DNA from: Kitasatospora fiedleri
GTDB taxonomy: Bacteria; Actinomycetota; Actinomycetes; Streptomycetales; Streptomycetaceae
DNA length: 64,000 nt
Assembly: GCF_948472415.1 (NCBI RefSeq)
Contig: NZ_OX419519.1
Span: 1,302,001 to 1,366,000, forward strand
Direction: 5' to 3'
Part shown: one piece after another, positions 21,856-31,440 of the stretch
Layout of the letters: every line of letters begins with the position of its first letter
How positions within the stretch are numbered: the stretch's first letter is position 1
Position numbers and translations under genes: made by a program
The notes under the pieces: generated by a model
Told to the model about the DNA's origin: nothing
Database searches by the model: none
Seen by the model: the letters and a program-made list of their open reading frames with translations, nothing else

Positions 21856-22548
21856 TCAGGCCATCCAGAAGAAGACGCAGGTCATCCGCTTCTCCTCCAG
21901 CGCCGTCCCGTGGTACTCGGTCGCGGTGTGGATCAGGTTGGCGGTGTAGAGCAGCAGCCGGTTGTAGCGGTGCGGGACGGCCAGGTCCTCGGTGAAGGAG
22001 TCCGGCGGGACGAAGCGGGTGCCCAGCGCGTCCACCAGGTTGTTGTGCGGGGCGACCACGCTGTTGCCGCCGAGCCGGCCGCCGGGCAGGCTCTGCCGGT
22101 AGAAGCTGGTGCCGCAGCGCTTGGGGACGGCCGGGTTGAGGTACAGCACGGCGGCGTAGCGGCACAGCGAGCGGGAGTCGGTGTGCGGGCGCGGCTCGCA
22201 CTCCCCGGCGCCCACCACCTGCACGCAGTTGTGGTTGAAGGTGCCGCCCTCGGCCTCGTCCAGCGCCCAGATCCGCGGCGCGCCGGTGGCCTCCCGGACC
22301 AGCTTCTCGACCTGCGCCAGCTCCGCCGGCTCCAGGCCGGGCATGGCCCGCAGGCCCGGCCAGGACTCCGGCTTGTGCGGGTAGCCCTCGTCCCAGTCGG
22401 TGCGCGCCAGGTGCCGGGCGCGCACCGCGTCCGGGTCCGGAAGGACGTCGTCCAGGACCCAGTAGTCGCGGCCGCGGGTGGGCTTGCGGTACGGCAGGAC
22501 CGGGAGCGCCGGGGCGGGGCGCCGGTCCTGGAACGGGAGAGCGGGCAT
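21856..22548 (-). CDS. Putative 2-oxoglutarate/Fe(II)-type dioxygenase-like protein
   Basis: 230 residues with the double-stranded beta-helix oxygenase pattern. RPHTDSRSLCRYAAVLYLN carries an HxD, and IHTATEYHG near the C-terminus supplies the distal histidine. YLNPAVPKRCGTSFYR lies between. It resembles prolyl-4-hydroxylase-like families of unknown substrate (possibly DUF6445). The start is the ATG at 22546-22548; the ribosome-binding site is weak, so the exact start is unsure. Its 5' side is next to the left 28-bp repeat of the helicase island. Without that island its neighbour would be nei. Confidence 0.7.
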   Translation of the reverse strand: MPALPFQDRRPAPALPVLPYRKPTRGRDYWVLDDVLPDPDAVRARHLARTDWDEGYPHKPESWPGLRAMPGLEPAELAQVEKLVREATGAPRIWALDEAEGGTFNHNCVQVVGAGECEPRPHTDSRSLCRYAAVLYLNPAVPKRCGTSFYRQSLPGGRLGGNSVVAPHNNLVDALGTRFVPPDSFTEDLAVPHRYNRLLLYTANLIHTATEYHGTALEEKRMTCVFFWMA

Positions 22549-22866
22549 GGACCCGACAATAGGAGCGGCGTTCCGGGGCCTCGCCCAAGGCCCGGTCAAC
22601 CTTGCGTCAAGGCTTGCCCGTGACGCGGCGTCAGGACCGCTGGCAGCGCGGGCACATCGGCACCACCCGGTGCGCCGAAATCGTGCTCCCGTCGATGGGG
22701 CGGACGCTAGACGAGCACCAGCCGCGCAAGCGTCCGGCCGCGCCGATCCCGATTGCGGCACGAACCGCTGAACACACCCTGCGCAACCGGACGAACGCAC
22801 TATGCTGCCCCCACCCAATCCGCACGACATTCACACGATCTGACAGGTTTGAACGGAGTCATCTGC
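22549..22866. other. 318-bp gap holding the left island boundary and helicase leader
   Basis: Contains the oxygenase gene's upstream region, the left copy of the 28-bp repeat (22628-22655), then about 210 bp of island DNA leading to the helicase gene. Just inside the repeat is a small hairpin (GCACC-ACCC-GGTGC, about 22660-22673). GGAG at about 22855 is the helicase ribosome-binding site. I see no gene and no recombinase fragment. Confidence 0.6.
22628..22655. repeat. 28-bp direct repeat, left copy (att-like; duplicate of nei 3' end)
   Basis: Identical over 28 bases to 28460-28487. On the minus strand it encodes CPRCQRS plus stop, the last seven codons of nei, and three bases beyond. Upstream codons differ from nei (VPM instead of LFW), so the identity ends sharply, as expected for a core site duplicated by integration. 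Confidence 0.8.
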
Positions 22867-25800
22867 ATGGTTCACCGCCGCTCCGGACAGCGCAGCGCCA
22901 CCGACCCCCTGGAGCCGCTCCTGGAGTCCTGGCAGAAGTCCCTGATCGACCTGGGCTTTCGCAACCGGCTGGTGCACTACCGTCGCGGCGGCAGACAGGC
23001 GGGCACGGACATCGTCGCCCCGGAACTGGCGCGGGTGCTGGAAGCGCTGCCCAAGGGCTGCCTGTTCGCCCCAGTGCCGGAGACGAGCCCGGATGCCGGG
23101 ACATCGGTCGAACCGTTCGGATACTCCGACCTCCCGCTCACGAAGCCGACCGGAGGCCGCCCCCTCGACACACCCGCCTCTCGCACGGGCACCGGCGGGA
23201 CCCGGCTCGCCCTCCGCACGACCAAGGCGACCCAGGGCGAGCAGGACAGGCACCTCAAGCGCCTGGCCGCCGTCGCACAGGAGAAGTACAACGACTTCGG
23301 CCTGTGGGTCCTGCACCTCGGTGTCGGTTTCCTCCAGTGGCGGCCGGCCGCCGACGCCGATCCCGTGTCCTCTCCCCTCCTGCTGGTGCCGGTGCGGCTG
23401 CGCAAGTGGAGGGGCGACTCCTTCCTCCTGGAACTCAACGGGGACGAGGAGCCGAGTTTCAACCCGGCGCTAGCCGTCAAGATGGAGGAGATGGGCCTCG
23501 AATGGCCCGCCCCGGAACAGATCGACCTCACTGACGCCGTGGCCCTGTTGGAGCAGGTCCGCAGGACCGTCTCGGGCCGCACGGGGTGGCAGGTCAGCGA
23601 ACGTGTGGTGCTGGACGCCTTCAACTCCAGCAAGGAGGTGATGTACCGGGACCTGCGGGACAACGTGCAGAGGATCCTGGGCAGCCCGCTGGTGCGCACC
23701 CTGGGGCTGGGCTCCGGTCCGGCCGACACCGCAGGCTGCTTCGACTTCGATCCGGTGCCGCTCGACCTGATAGACCAGAAACAACCGCCGGAGAGAGCCC
23801 CGCTCGTGCTGGACGCGGACTCCTCCCAGCGCCAGTGCGTCGCCGCCGCGATCGACGGCAGGAGCTTCGTGATGGACGGCCCGCCCGGTACCGGCAAGAG
23901 CCAGACCATCACCAACATGATCGCCGGGCTCCTGGAGCAAGGGCGCAGTGTCCTGTTCGTCAGCGAGAAGGCCGCCGCGCTGGACGTGGTGCGCAACCGC
24001 CTCGAACAGGTCGGTCTGGACGACTACGTCCTCGCCCTGCACAGCAACACCGCCAACCGCAAGCAGGTCGCACAGGAGCTGGGCCGCGCGCTCGCCGCGC
24101 CCCGCCGTTCCTTCCCCGCCGCGCGTCGGGACGAGCTCCTCACCGCAGAGGAGCTGCGCCGGGAACTCTCCGGGTACGCCGCCGCGATGAACGAGCACCA
24201 CGAGGGCATGAATCGCTCCCTGCACGACGTCCTGGGCCGGGTCTCGTTGCTGCATTCCCTGCCGCAGCTCGCCCCGGAACGGGAGTTCGACGCGGTCGGC
24301 CTCACCGAGGAACTGCTGCGCGGCATCCTCGACGGCGCGCGGTGGGTTTCCCGGTCTTGGCGGCCCGCGGTGGAGGGCGAGTCGTTCGTCTGGCGCGGAC
24401 TCGGTGAATCCGGCGGTGAACTGGACGCCTTGGCAAGGGCCTTGGAAGACTTCGCCGGCCTGCGCGGAGCCTTGGCCCCACATGGCCCGCTACTGGAGGC
24501 CATGGGCTGGGACGGCCTCTACGACGTCGAGCGTCTGATCAACGCCATCCGGCTGGGTGCCGGTCGGCCCGCCGTCCCCCTGCCCTGGTTGACGACCGAA
24601 CCGGACCGGATCACTGACGGCATCCGGATGTTCGAACGCCGGCTGGAGGCAGTGGAAGCCTCCGAGCGGAAGGCCCGCGACCTGCTCGGAGCGGGCTGGG
24701 CCGAACTCGCGGATCCCCTCGCACCGGTCTCCCCCGAACCCGGACCGCAGGAACGGGCACTGGCGGAGCTCGTCCCGGCCGGCCTGGACCTGGCCGAGGC
24801 CACCGCCGTACAGGTCGATGCCCTCACCAACCGGCTGACGGCCGATGCGCGGAACCTGGAACGCGCACTGCAGCAACTCGCCAACGCGGCACGCGTGTAC
24901 GGCGTCCCCGCGCCGGAGACCTGCGCCCAGGGCCTGCGCTTGGTCCAGCTGACCGGTCTGTCCTTGCCGGAACAGACCCAGAAGCCCCCGGCGCAGTGGC
25001 TCACTCCCGCCGGTGCGGCCCAGGCCCGTACCGCCCTGGACCGGCTGTCCGACGCGATCGCCGATCTGCGTGCGGCCCGCGACAAGGCCCGTCGGCAGTT
25101 CACCGAGCAAGTCCTGGCGGAGACTTCGCTGGTGGATGTGGCCCAACGCTTCGCCACCGTGCATCGCTCGATCACCGCACGCCTGTCCTCCGCGTGCCGG
25201 GCCGATCGTCGTACCGTACGAACCCTGCTGCCGGCGGGTGCCAAATGCACGAAGGCCGTCCTCGCCGCACTGCCGGACGCGGTCGCCTGGCAGCAGGCCC
25301 AACAGCGGCTCGAGTACGAGGGCCGTCGGGGCGGGGAGTTCCTCGGCCACTTCTGGCAGGGTGAGGAGACCGACTTCTCCTCGGCGGAGAAAGCGCTCGG
25401 CCTGGCCTCACGGGCCACCGAACTCGCTCCGCAGGTCCTGGACCTCGAAGCGTTCCGCTCCCAGCTCGCGCACGGCGGGGAGCCCCGTCCGACGGCCCGC
25501 GAGGCCGCCCAACAGGCTGGCGAATCGCTCGCCGCGTGGCGCGACTCGCTGGTCCTGCCGCCCCGCCTGGGCGCGCCCGGCGAGTTGGAGGACGGTTCCC
25601 TGGCCGATGCCGTCCGTTGGAGCACCGCCCACCTGCCACCGTTGCGGGAGGCCTCCCGGCTGCTCGCGCACGTCCGTACGGTGTCCGGACACGACGACCT
25701 GACCCTAGGGCGGGCACGCGCCGCGGTCACGGCCGCGCTGACCGCCCGGGCCGCCGACGAGGAGTTCGCCGCACACTCCGCCGGAGACGGTGAGCTCCTC

Positions 25801-28358
25801 GACGTGCTGTACGCCGGCCGCGGCACGAAACGAACCATGCTGGAGCAGGCCTTGACCTGGCTGCGGAGGCTGCGGGAGAACTGCCTACTCGAAGACGGGG
25901 TGTTCCCCACCGAGGCGGCCCGGATCCTCCACCGGGCGCTTCCCGACCCCGTGCTGGAGGAGGCCAAGGACTTCTGGAACCGCTCCAGCGCCAGACTGAC
26001 CGACATGTTCGACGCGTCACGTGAACGTGAACTGCGCGCTGCCCTGTCCGTGACCTCGTCGGCCGAGCTGCTGCTGTCGCTGCTGGACGGCGATCGCGGC
26101 GGACCTGACGAGTGGGCCGCCTACCAGCGGGGCCAAGGAGCCCTGGAGAAGGCCGGCCTGGGTGATCTGACCTCCCGTGCCGTCCGAGCCGGGATGACCC
26201 CGGAAGACTTCCCGCAGGTGGTGGAGAAATCCGTATTGCACTCCTGGGCGGATCGCGTGGTCCAGCGCGACCCCCGACTGGTGTGGAACCGGGCCGAGGA
26301 CCGCGACGACAAGGTCGCCGCGTTCCGTGACATCGACCGCTCCCTCGCCGAACACGCCCGGACGCGGGTGGCCCGCGCCTGCGATCTGAACCGCCCCGAC
26401 GCGCTCAGCAGCCCCGGCACGAGGCTGATCCAGCACGAAGGCAAGAAGAAGATCCGGCACAAGCCCGTGCACGTGCTGCTCCGGGAAGCCGGAGCGGCGG
26501 CGCTACGCGTCAAACCCTGCTTCATGATGAGCCCCCTGACGGTCAGCCGGTTTCTGCCGCCGGACCTTGCCTTCGACGTTGTGATCTTCGACGAGGCGTC
26601 CCAGATCCTGCCGCAGGACGCGATCAACTGCGTTTACCGGGGCAAGGCCCTGATCGTGGCCGGGGACGAGAACCAGCTGCCGCCCACCGCGTTCTTCACC
26701 GCGGGCGAGGAGGAGGACGACGACCCGTACGCCGAGGACGAAGTCCCCCGGTACGAATCGCTGCTCTCCCTCGCCAAGGGCAACGGGATGCTCAAGGAGC
26801 TCTCGTTGCGCTGGCACTACCGCAGCCGGCACGAACACCTGATCGCCTTCAGCAACCGGCAGTTCTACCGGGGGCGATGACCACCTTCCCCGGCGCGTTC
26901 TCCGAGGGCCCCGACGTGGGCGTGGCCTTCTTCCGGGCCGAGCAGGGCCTGTACCGCTCCGGTGCAGCAGCGCGCAACAACCCCGGCGAAGCCGCTGAGG
27001 TCGCCCGCCGCGTCATCCACCACTTCCGCACCCGCCCGGGCCGTTCGCTGGGCGTCGTCGCGCTCTCCCAGGCCCAGGCCGAGGTGATCCGAGAGGCGGT
27101 CGACCAGGAACGCCGGCAGAACCCCGGCCTGGACGAACACTTCTCCGACGACCGGCTGGACGGCTTCTTCGTCAAGAACCTCGAAGCGGTACAGGGCGAC
27201 GAGCGCGACGTGATCATCATGTCCGTCGGCTACGGCCCCGATGAGAACGGCAAGCTCAACCAGAACTTCGGACCGATCAACCGCAAGGACGGCTGGCGGC
27301 GACTCAATGTCGCCGTCACCCGGGCCCGCTACCGGGTCGAGGTGGTCGCCTCCTTCGATCCCGACGCCCTCCGCCCGTCCGAAAGCGCGAGCTTCGAGCA
27401 CTTCGCCCGCTACCTCAAGTACGCCAAGTACGGCCCGGCCGCACTCGCTCAGGACACTACGGACGACAACGCCCTGCCCGAGAGCCCGTTCGAGGAGTCG
27501 GTGCTGGAGGTACTGCGCGGCTGGGGCTACACCGTCCAGCCCCAGGTGGGCGTCGCGGGCTACCGCATCGACCTGGGGGTGCGTGACCCTCGATGGCCTG
27601 GACGCTACGCCCTCGGGGTCGAGTGCGACGGTGCCATGTACCACTCCTCCAAGGCGGCCCGTGACCGGGACCGGCTGCGCGAATCCATGCTCACCGGCCT
27701 CGGCTGGACACTGCACCGGATCTGGGGCACCGACTGGTACCGCAACCGGGCGGCGGCCGAGAACCGGCTACGAACCGCGGTAGAACGGGCCGCGGCCCGC
27801 AGCGCGGCCACCGCTCCCCCGTCCGGGGTCGCGGCGGAGGTCCCACGAACCGCGTCCGCGCCGCACTCTCCGACGGCGGCACCCGCACCGAGGCGCTCGT
27901 CCTCCGACAGCTCGGTCCCGGCTCAGGATGTCCTTGCGAATTCCTCCGAACAGCGCGTCCACCACGAGTTGGAACAGTTGCGGGCACAACTGGAACTGCA
28001 CTCTGACGCGGCCGTTTCCGACTCCCGGCCCCGGGCCCGTACCGACCAGCAACGCAGGCAGCGCGGGCTCACCGAGCAACTGGAGGAGCGTGCCGCCCTG
28101 CTCAAGGCCTACCTGACCGGTGACCGTAGAGCCATGGCGGGCACGGTGTGCCCCGGCCGCCTGGTGCGGATCGATTTCGGCGGGGACCAGCAGGAGTACG
28201 AGATCACCTCCCAGGAACCGCACTCCACCGAGGTCGAGAAGCTCAGCCCATTCACACCGCTCGGCCGGGCCCTGCACGGCCGGATGGCCGGCAACCGCAT
28301 CGAGTACGAGCACGACGGACGCCGGGTCACGGTACAGCTGCTGACCGTCCGGGACTGA
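22867..28358 (+). CDS. DUF4011-SF1 helicase-Vsr/DUF559-like nuclease with GreA/B-like C-terminus (one frameshift)
   Basis: A very large protein, about 1830 residues after repair. Domains in order: DUF4011-like N-terminus (WQKSLIDLGFRNRLVHYR, about 19-36); SF1 helicase Walker A GPPGTGKSQT (about 338); a long helical insertion (about 400-1200); motif II VIFDEASQ (about 1240); motif III VAGDENQLPPT; RWHYRSRHEHLIAFSN. After the break come KNLEAVQGDERDVIIMSVGY and LNVAVTRAR (motifs V and VI), then a Vsr/DUF559-like nuclease (FEESVLEVLRGWGY, YRIDLGV, LGVECDGAMYH, LGWTLHRIWGTDWYRN), a variable linker, and a GreA/GreB-like end (SPFTPLGRALHGRMAGNRIE). The frame breaks at about 26876: CGGGGGCGATGACC should read CGG-GGG-CGG-ATG-ACC, giving FYRGRMTTFPGA. 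The architecture is that of DUF4011-helicase-Vsr antiphage proteins. The start ATG has GGAG 8 bases upstream. Confidence 0.85.
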
Positions 28359-28459
28359 CCACACTGCGGTGCGCGTCGCCGGGTGGCCTTCTGACAGGAG
28401 CCGCCACCCGGCTCGGCACGCCCCTCGGGCGAGGGGTATCCCAGCCCAGGGTCAGGAGT

Positions 28460-28487
28460 GCGTCAGGACCGCTGGCAGCGCGGGCAC
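28460..28487. repeat. 28-bp direct repeat, right copy (native 3' end of nei)
   Basis: Contains the nei stop codon and last seven codons (CPRCQRS, including the last two zinc-finger cysteines). Identical to 22628-22655. Between the helicase stop (28358) and this repeat are 101 bp with no recognisable gene. Confidence 0.8.
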
Positions 28488-29269
28488 CAGAACAGGTTCC
28501 GGGCGGCCAGCTCCTCGGTGCGCACCGGGGTGCCGCAGACCAGGCAGGGCCGGTCGTGCCGCCGGTACACGTACACCTCGCCGCCGTGGTCGTCCACCCG
28601 CGGCGGGCGGCCCATCGCCTCCGGGGTGTGCTCGGGGCGGACGGTGTCGATCCGGCCCGCGGCCACGCCGTCGCGCATCAGCGCCACCAGGTCCGTCCAG
28701 ATCGCGTCCCACTCGGCCCGGGACAGCTCGCGCCCGGGGCGGTGCGGGCTGATCCCGAGCCGGAACAGCACCTCGGCGCGGTACACGTTCCCGACGCCGG
28801 CCAGCACCTTCTGGTCCATCAGCAGCGCGGCCACCGTGCTGCCGCTGCGGGAGATCCGCCGCCAGGCCGCCTCCCCCGACTCCCCCGCCCGCAGCGGGTC
28901 CGGCCCCAGCCGGCGGTGGACGGCCGCCTTCTCCTCCGGCGTGAGCAGCTCGCAGGCGGTCGGCCCGCGCAGGTCGGCGTACCCGGTGTCGTTGACCATC
29001 CGCAGCCGGACCTGCCCGACCGGCTCGGGCGCCCCGCCCGCCCCGAACGCGTACTTGCCGTACAGCCCCAGGTGCACGTGCAGCCAGTGCTCGCCGAAGC
29101 CCAGGAACAGGTGCTTGCCGTGCGCCTCCGCCTCGTCCAGCACCCGCCCGTCGATCAGCGCGGCCCCCTCCGCGAAGCGCCCCTGCGGACTGGACACCCG
29201 CACCGGGCGCCCCCCGAACAGCTCGTCGTTCTGCCTGGCCAGGCGGTGGATCACATGCCCCTCGGGCAC
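28463..29269 (-). CDS. nei: Fpg/Nei-family DNA glycosylase (endonuclease VIII-like)
   Basis: Base-excision repair enzyme that removes oxidised bases and cuts the abasic strand. 268 residues, MPEGHVIHRLARQNDELFGG, with the catalytic Pro2-Glu3 that becomes N-terminal after methionine removal and the lysine in EAHGKHLFLGF. The helix-two-turn-helix part reads LLMDQKVLAGVGNVYRAEVL, and the C-terminal zinc finger is complete: CLVCGTPVRTEELAARNLFW then CPRC. The last 28 bp are duplicated at 22628-22655, so this gene end is the apparent insertion point of the helicase island; the gene itself is intact. Confidence 0.93.
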   Translation of the reverse strand: MPEGHVIHRLARQNDELFGGRPVRVSSPQGRFAEGAALIDGRVLDEAEAHGKHLFLGFGEHWLHVHLGLYGKYAFGAGGAPEPVGQVRLRMVNDTGYADLRGPTACELLTPEEKAAVHRRLGPDPLRAGESGEAAWRRISRSGSTVAALLMDQKVLAGVGNVYRAEVLFRLGISPHRPGRELSRAEWDAIWTDLVALMRDGVAAGRIDTVRPEHTPEAMGRPPRVDDHGGEVYVYRRHDRPCLVCGTPVRTEELAARNLFWCPRCQRS

Positions 29270-29347
29270 CGGCGGTCAACTCCTCGGTCGTGGTGGTCGC
29301 GAGGAGTCCATTGTCCCAGGGCGCTCGGACAGGCCGGGCGGCCCGGC

Positions 29348-29914
29348 TCAGAGGGCGGCGGCGGCCTCGCGCAGGGCGGCGAGTTCGGCCAGGGCGAGGG
29401 CGGTGAAGTCCTGGCCGGGGCGGGCCGCCCAGTGGGCGAGGGCGGTGCGCAGGGCGAGCAGGGTGAGTTCGGCGGTGAGGACGGCGGCCGGGTCGGGGAC
29501 GCCGCGCTCGCGCAGGGCCGCGGTGAGGGCGGTGGCGAGGGCCTCGCGCTTGAGGAGTTCGCGTTCGGTGAGCTCGGGGTTGGCGGCGACCACCTGCTGG
29601 CGCTCGCGGACGGCGGGGTGGCGTTCGGCGGTGAAGGCGTGGGCGCCGGCGGCGGCGAGGGCGGCCCCGGCGGCCTCCAGCGGGCCGGCCCCGGGCGGGG
29701 CGGCGACGATCGCGTCGGCGAGCAGGCGCAGCAGCGCGTCGCCGCCGGAGAGCACCTCGCGCTTGTCGGCGAAGTGCCGGAAGAAGGTGCTCTTGGCCAG
29801 CCCGGCGCGTTCGGCGATCTCGGCGACGGTGGTGCGGTCGTAGCCCTGGTGGACGAAGAGTTCGAGCGCCGCGCGCTCCAGCCGTTCGCGCGCGTTCGGG
29901 TCCCATCTGGCCAT
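29348..29914 (-). CDS. TetR-family transcriptional regulator
   Basis: 188 residues. The N-terminal DNA-binding domain (about 9-55) reads ERLERAALELFVHQGYDRTT, AEIAERAGLAKSTFFRHFAD; the rest is an alanine-rich helical ligand domain. It is divergent from the SDR gene at 30009, with two near-identical 23-bp repeats in the 94-bp gap, which suggests it represses that gene and itself. Confidence 0.93.
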   Translation of the reverse strand: MARWDPNARERLERAALELFVHQGYDRTTVAEIAERAGLAKSTFFRHFADKREVLSGGDALLRLLADAIVAAPPGAGPLEAAGAALAAAGAHAFTAERHPAVRERQQVVAANPELTERELLKREALATALTAALRERGVPDPAAVLTAELTLLALRTALAHWAARPGQDFTALALAELAALREAAAAL

Positions 29915-29928
29915 GGCACGGAGTCTAC

Positions 29929-29992
29929 GTGACGGGAGATGGTCGCATCACGGGGCTCCGCGCGTTATGGTGACGGGACAAGGTCTCATCAC
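29929..29992. promoter_or_regulatory. Two 23-bp direct repeats, likely TetR operators
   Basis: GTGACGGGAGATGGTCGCAT at 29929 and GTGACGGGACAAGGTCTCAT at 29970, each ending CATCAC, agree at 19 of 23 positions and are 41 bp apart. Each is a loose inverted repeat (GTGA...TCAC). They lie between the divergent TetR and SDR genes, so they are the natural operator candidates. Confidence 0.6.
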
Positions 29993-30008
29993 TCGGAGGT
30001 CCACCCCC

Positions 30009-30911
30009 ATGCACGTCTTCGTCACCGGAGCCAGCGGCCACCTCGGCTCCGCCCTCGTCCCCGAACTGCTCGCCGCCGGCCACCGGGTCACCGGCCTGGC
30101 CCGCTCCGACGCCTCCGCCACCGCGCTCACCGCCCTCGGCGCGGACGTCCGCCGCGGCGACCTCGACGACCTGGACGGCCTGCGGGCCGCCGCCTCGGCC
30201 GCCGACGGGGTGGTCCACCTCGCCTTCAAGCACGAGTCGATGCTCGACGGCGACTACGCGGGCGCGATGGCCGACGACCTGAAGGCCGTCCGGGCCCTGG
30301 TCGAGGCGCTCGCGGGCACCGGCAAGCCGCTGGTCGGCACCGGCGGGACGGGCGGCGGCAACACGCCCGGCCGGCCCTCCCTGGAGAGCGTGGTCGCCCC
30401 CGGCGCCCCGCGCACCGAGGCCGAGCAGGCGATCGTCGACGCCGCGGCGGACGGGGTGCGCTCCAGCGTCGTCCGGCTGCCCCCGGTCGTCCACAGCCCG
30501 CTCGACCGGCACGGTTTCGTCCCCACCCTGATCCGGATCGCCCGCGCCACCGGCACCTCCGGCTACCTCGGCGAGGGCACCAACCGCTGGCCCTCCGTCC
30601 ACACCCTGGACGCCGCCCACCTCTACCGCCTCGCCCTCGAACACGCCCCCGCCGGCACCCGCCTGCATGCCGTCGACGACGAGGGCGTCCCCTTCCGCGA
30701 GATCGCCGAACGCATCGGCATCCGCCTCGGCGTCCCCACCGCCCCCGTCCCCGAGGACCGCGCCGCCGAACACTTCGGCTTCCTCGCCCGCCTCGTCCCC
30801 CTCGACCTGCCCGCCTCCTCCGAAGCCACCCGCGCCCTGCTCGACTGGCACCCCCGGCACCCGGGCCTGCTCGACGACCTCGACCAGGACCACTACTTCA
30901 CCGAGAGCTGA
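30009..30911 (+). CDS. NAD(P)-dependent SDR-type epimerase/dehydratase
   Basis: 300 residues of the atypical/extended SDR class. The N-terminal Rossmann motif is MHVFVTGASGHLGSALVPEL. Further parts are ADGVVHLAFKHES and GYLGEGTNRWPSVHTLDAAH, in the style of NAD-dependent epimerases. The usual YxxxK is not obvious. The substrate is unknown. The start ATG at 30009 has GGAGG 9 bases upstream. Divergent from, and probably controlled by, the TetR regulator. Just after its stop the 94-bp tandem array begins. Confidence 0.88.
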   Translation: MHVFVTGASGHLGSALVPELLAAGHRVTGLARSDASATALTALGADVRRGDLDDLDGLRAAASAADGVVHLAFKHESMLDGDYAGAMADDLKAVRALVEALAGTGKPLVGTGGTGGGNTPGRPSLESVVAPGAPRTEAEQAIVDAAADGVRSSVVRLPPVVHSPLDRHGFVPTLIRIARATGTSGYLGEGTNRWPSVHTLDAAHLYRLALEHAPAGTRLHAVDDEGVPFREIAERIGIRLGVPTAPVPEDRAAEHFGFLARLVPLDLPASSEATRALLDWHPRHPGLLDDLDQDHYFTES

Positions 30912-30960
30912 CCCCGCACGGCCCGGGGCAGCGACCGTCTCCAGCCCCCTCCGCCCCCGC

Positions 30961-31440
30961 CGCGCAGCGGAACCTCAGCGCGCGTGCAGCCGACTCAGGA
31001 CCGGGGGAACCTCAACGCGCGTGCAACCGGGTCGAGTTCGCACGGTCCGAGGCTGCCGCGGTCTCCGACGCACCCCCACCCCGCCCCTCGCCGCGCAGCG
31101 GAACCTCAACGCGCGTGCAACCGGCTCAGGACCGCGCGGTCCGAGGCTGCCGCGGTCTCCGACGCACCCCCACCCCGCCCCTCGCCGCGCAGCGGAACCT
31201 CAACGCGCGTGCAACCGGCTCAGGACCGCGCGGTCCAAGGCTGCCGCGGTCTCCGACGCACCCCCACCCCGCCCCTCGCCGCGCAGCGGAACCTCAACGC
31301 GCGTGCAACCGGCTCAGGACCGCGCGGTCCAAGGCTGCCGCGGTCTCCGACGCACCCCCACCCCGCCCCCCGCCGCGCAGCGGAACCTCAGCGCGCGTGC
31401 AGTCGGCTCAGGACCGCGCGGTCCAAGGCTGCCGCGGTCT
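30961..31440. repeat. 94-bp tandem repeat array derived from the 3' end of the adjacent ATPase gene
   Basis: Regular 94-bp units start at 31092, 31186, 31280 and 31374, preceded by an irregular 131-bp unit at 30961-31091 with its own internal partial duplication. Read on the minus strand each unit holds ETAAALDRAVLSRLHAR and a stop, the last codons of the ATPase gene at 31388-32230, followed by about 40 bp of 3' flank. So the array consists of extra copies of that gene's tail. Units differ at only a few positions, which implies recent expansion or homogenisation. It fills most of the 476-bp gap between the SDR gene and the ATPase gene; I see no gene inside. Confidence 0.9.

Larger units (their letters stand above)
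22628..28487. mobile_element. Putative 5.8-kb island inserted at the 3' end of nei
   Basis: Bounded by 28-bp perfect direct repeats, one of which is the natural 3' end of nei and the other a detached copy. It holds a single gene, the DUF4011 helicase-nuclease, and no integrase, transposase or replication gene. Codon use inside looks somewhat less GC-biased than in the neighbours. The layout fits site-specific integration into a gene end with restoration of the target, followed by loss of the integrase or supply of it in trans. It could also be a relic produced by recombination. Confidence 0.55.

Noticed and set aside
22631..22834. 67-residue minus-strand frame ending VPMCPRCQRS, as a possible truncated nei paralogue
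   Set aside because: Only the last seven codons match nei and identity ends sharply, which fits a duplicated integration core rather than a second gene.
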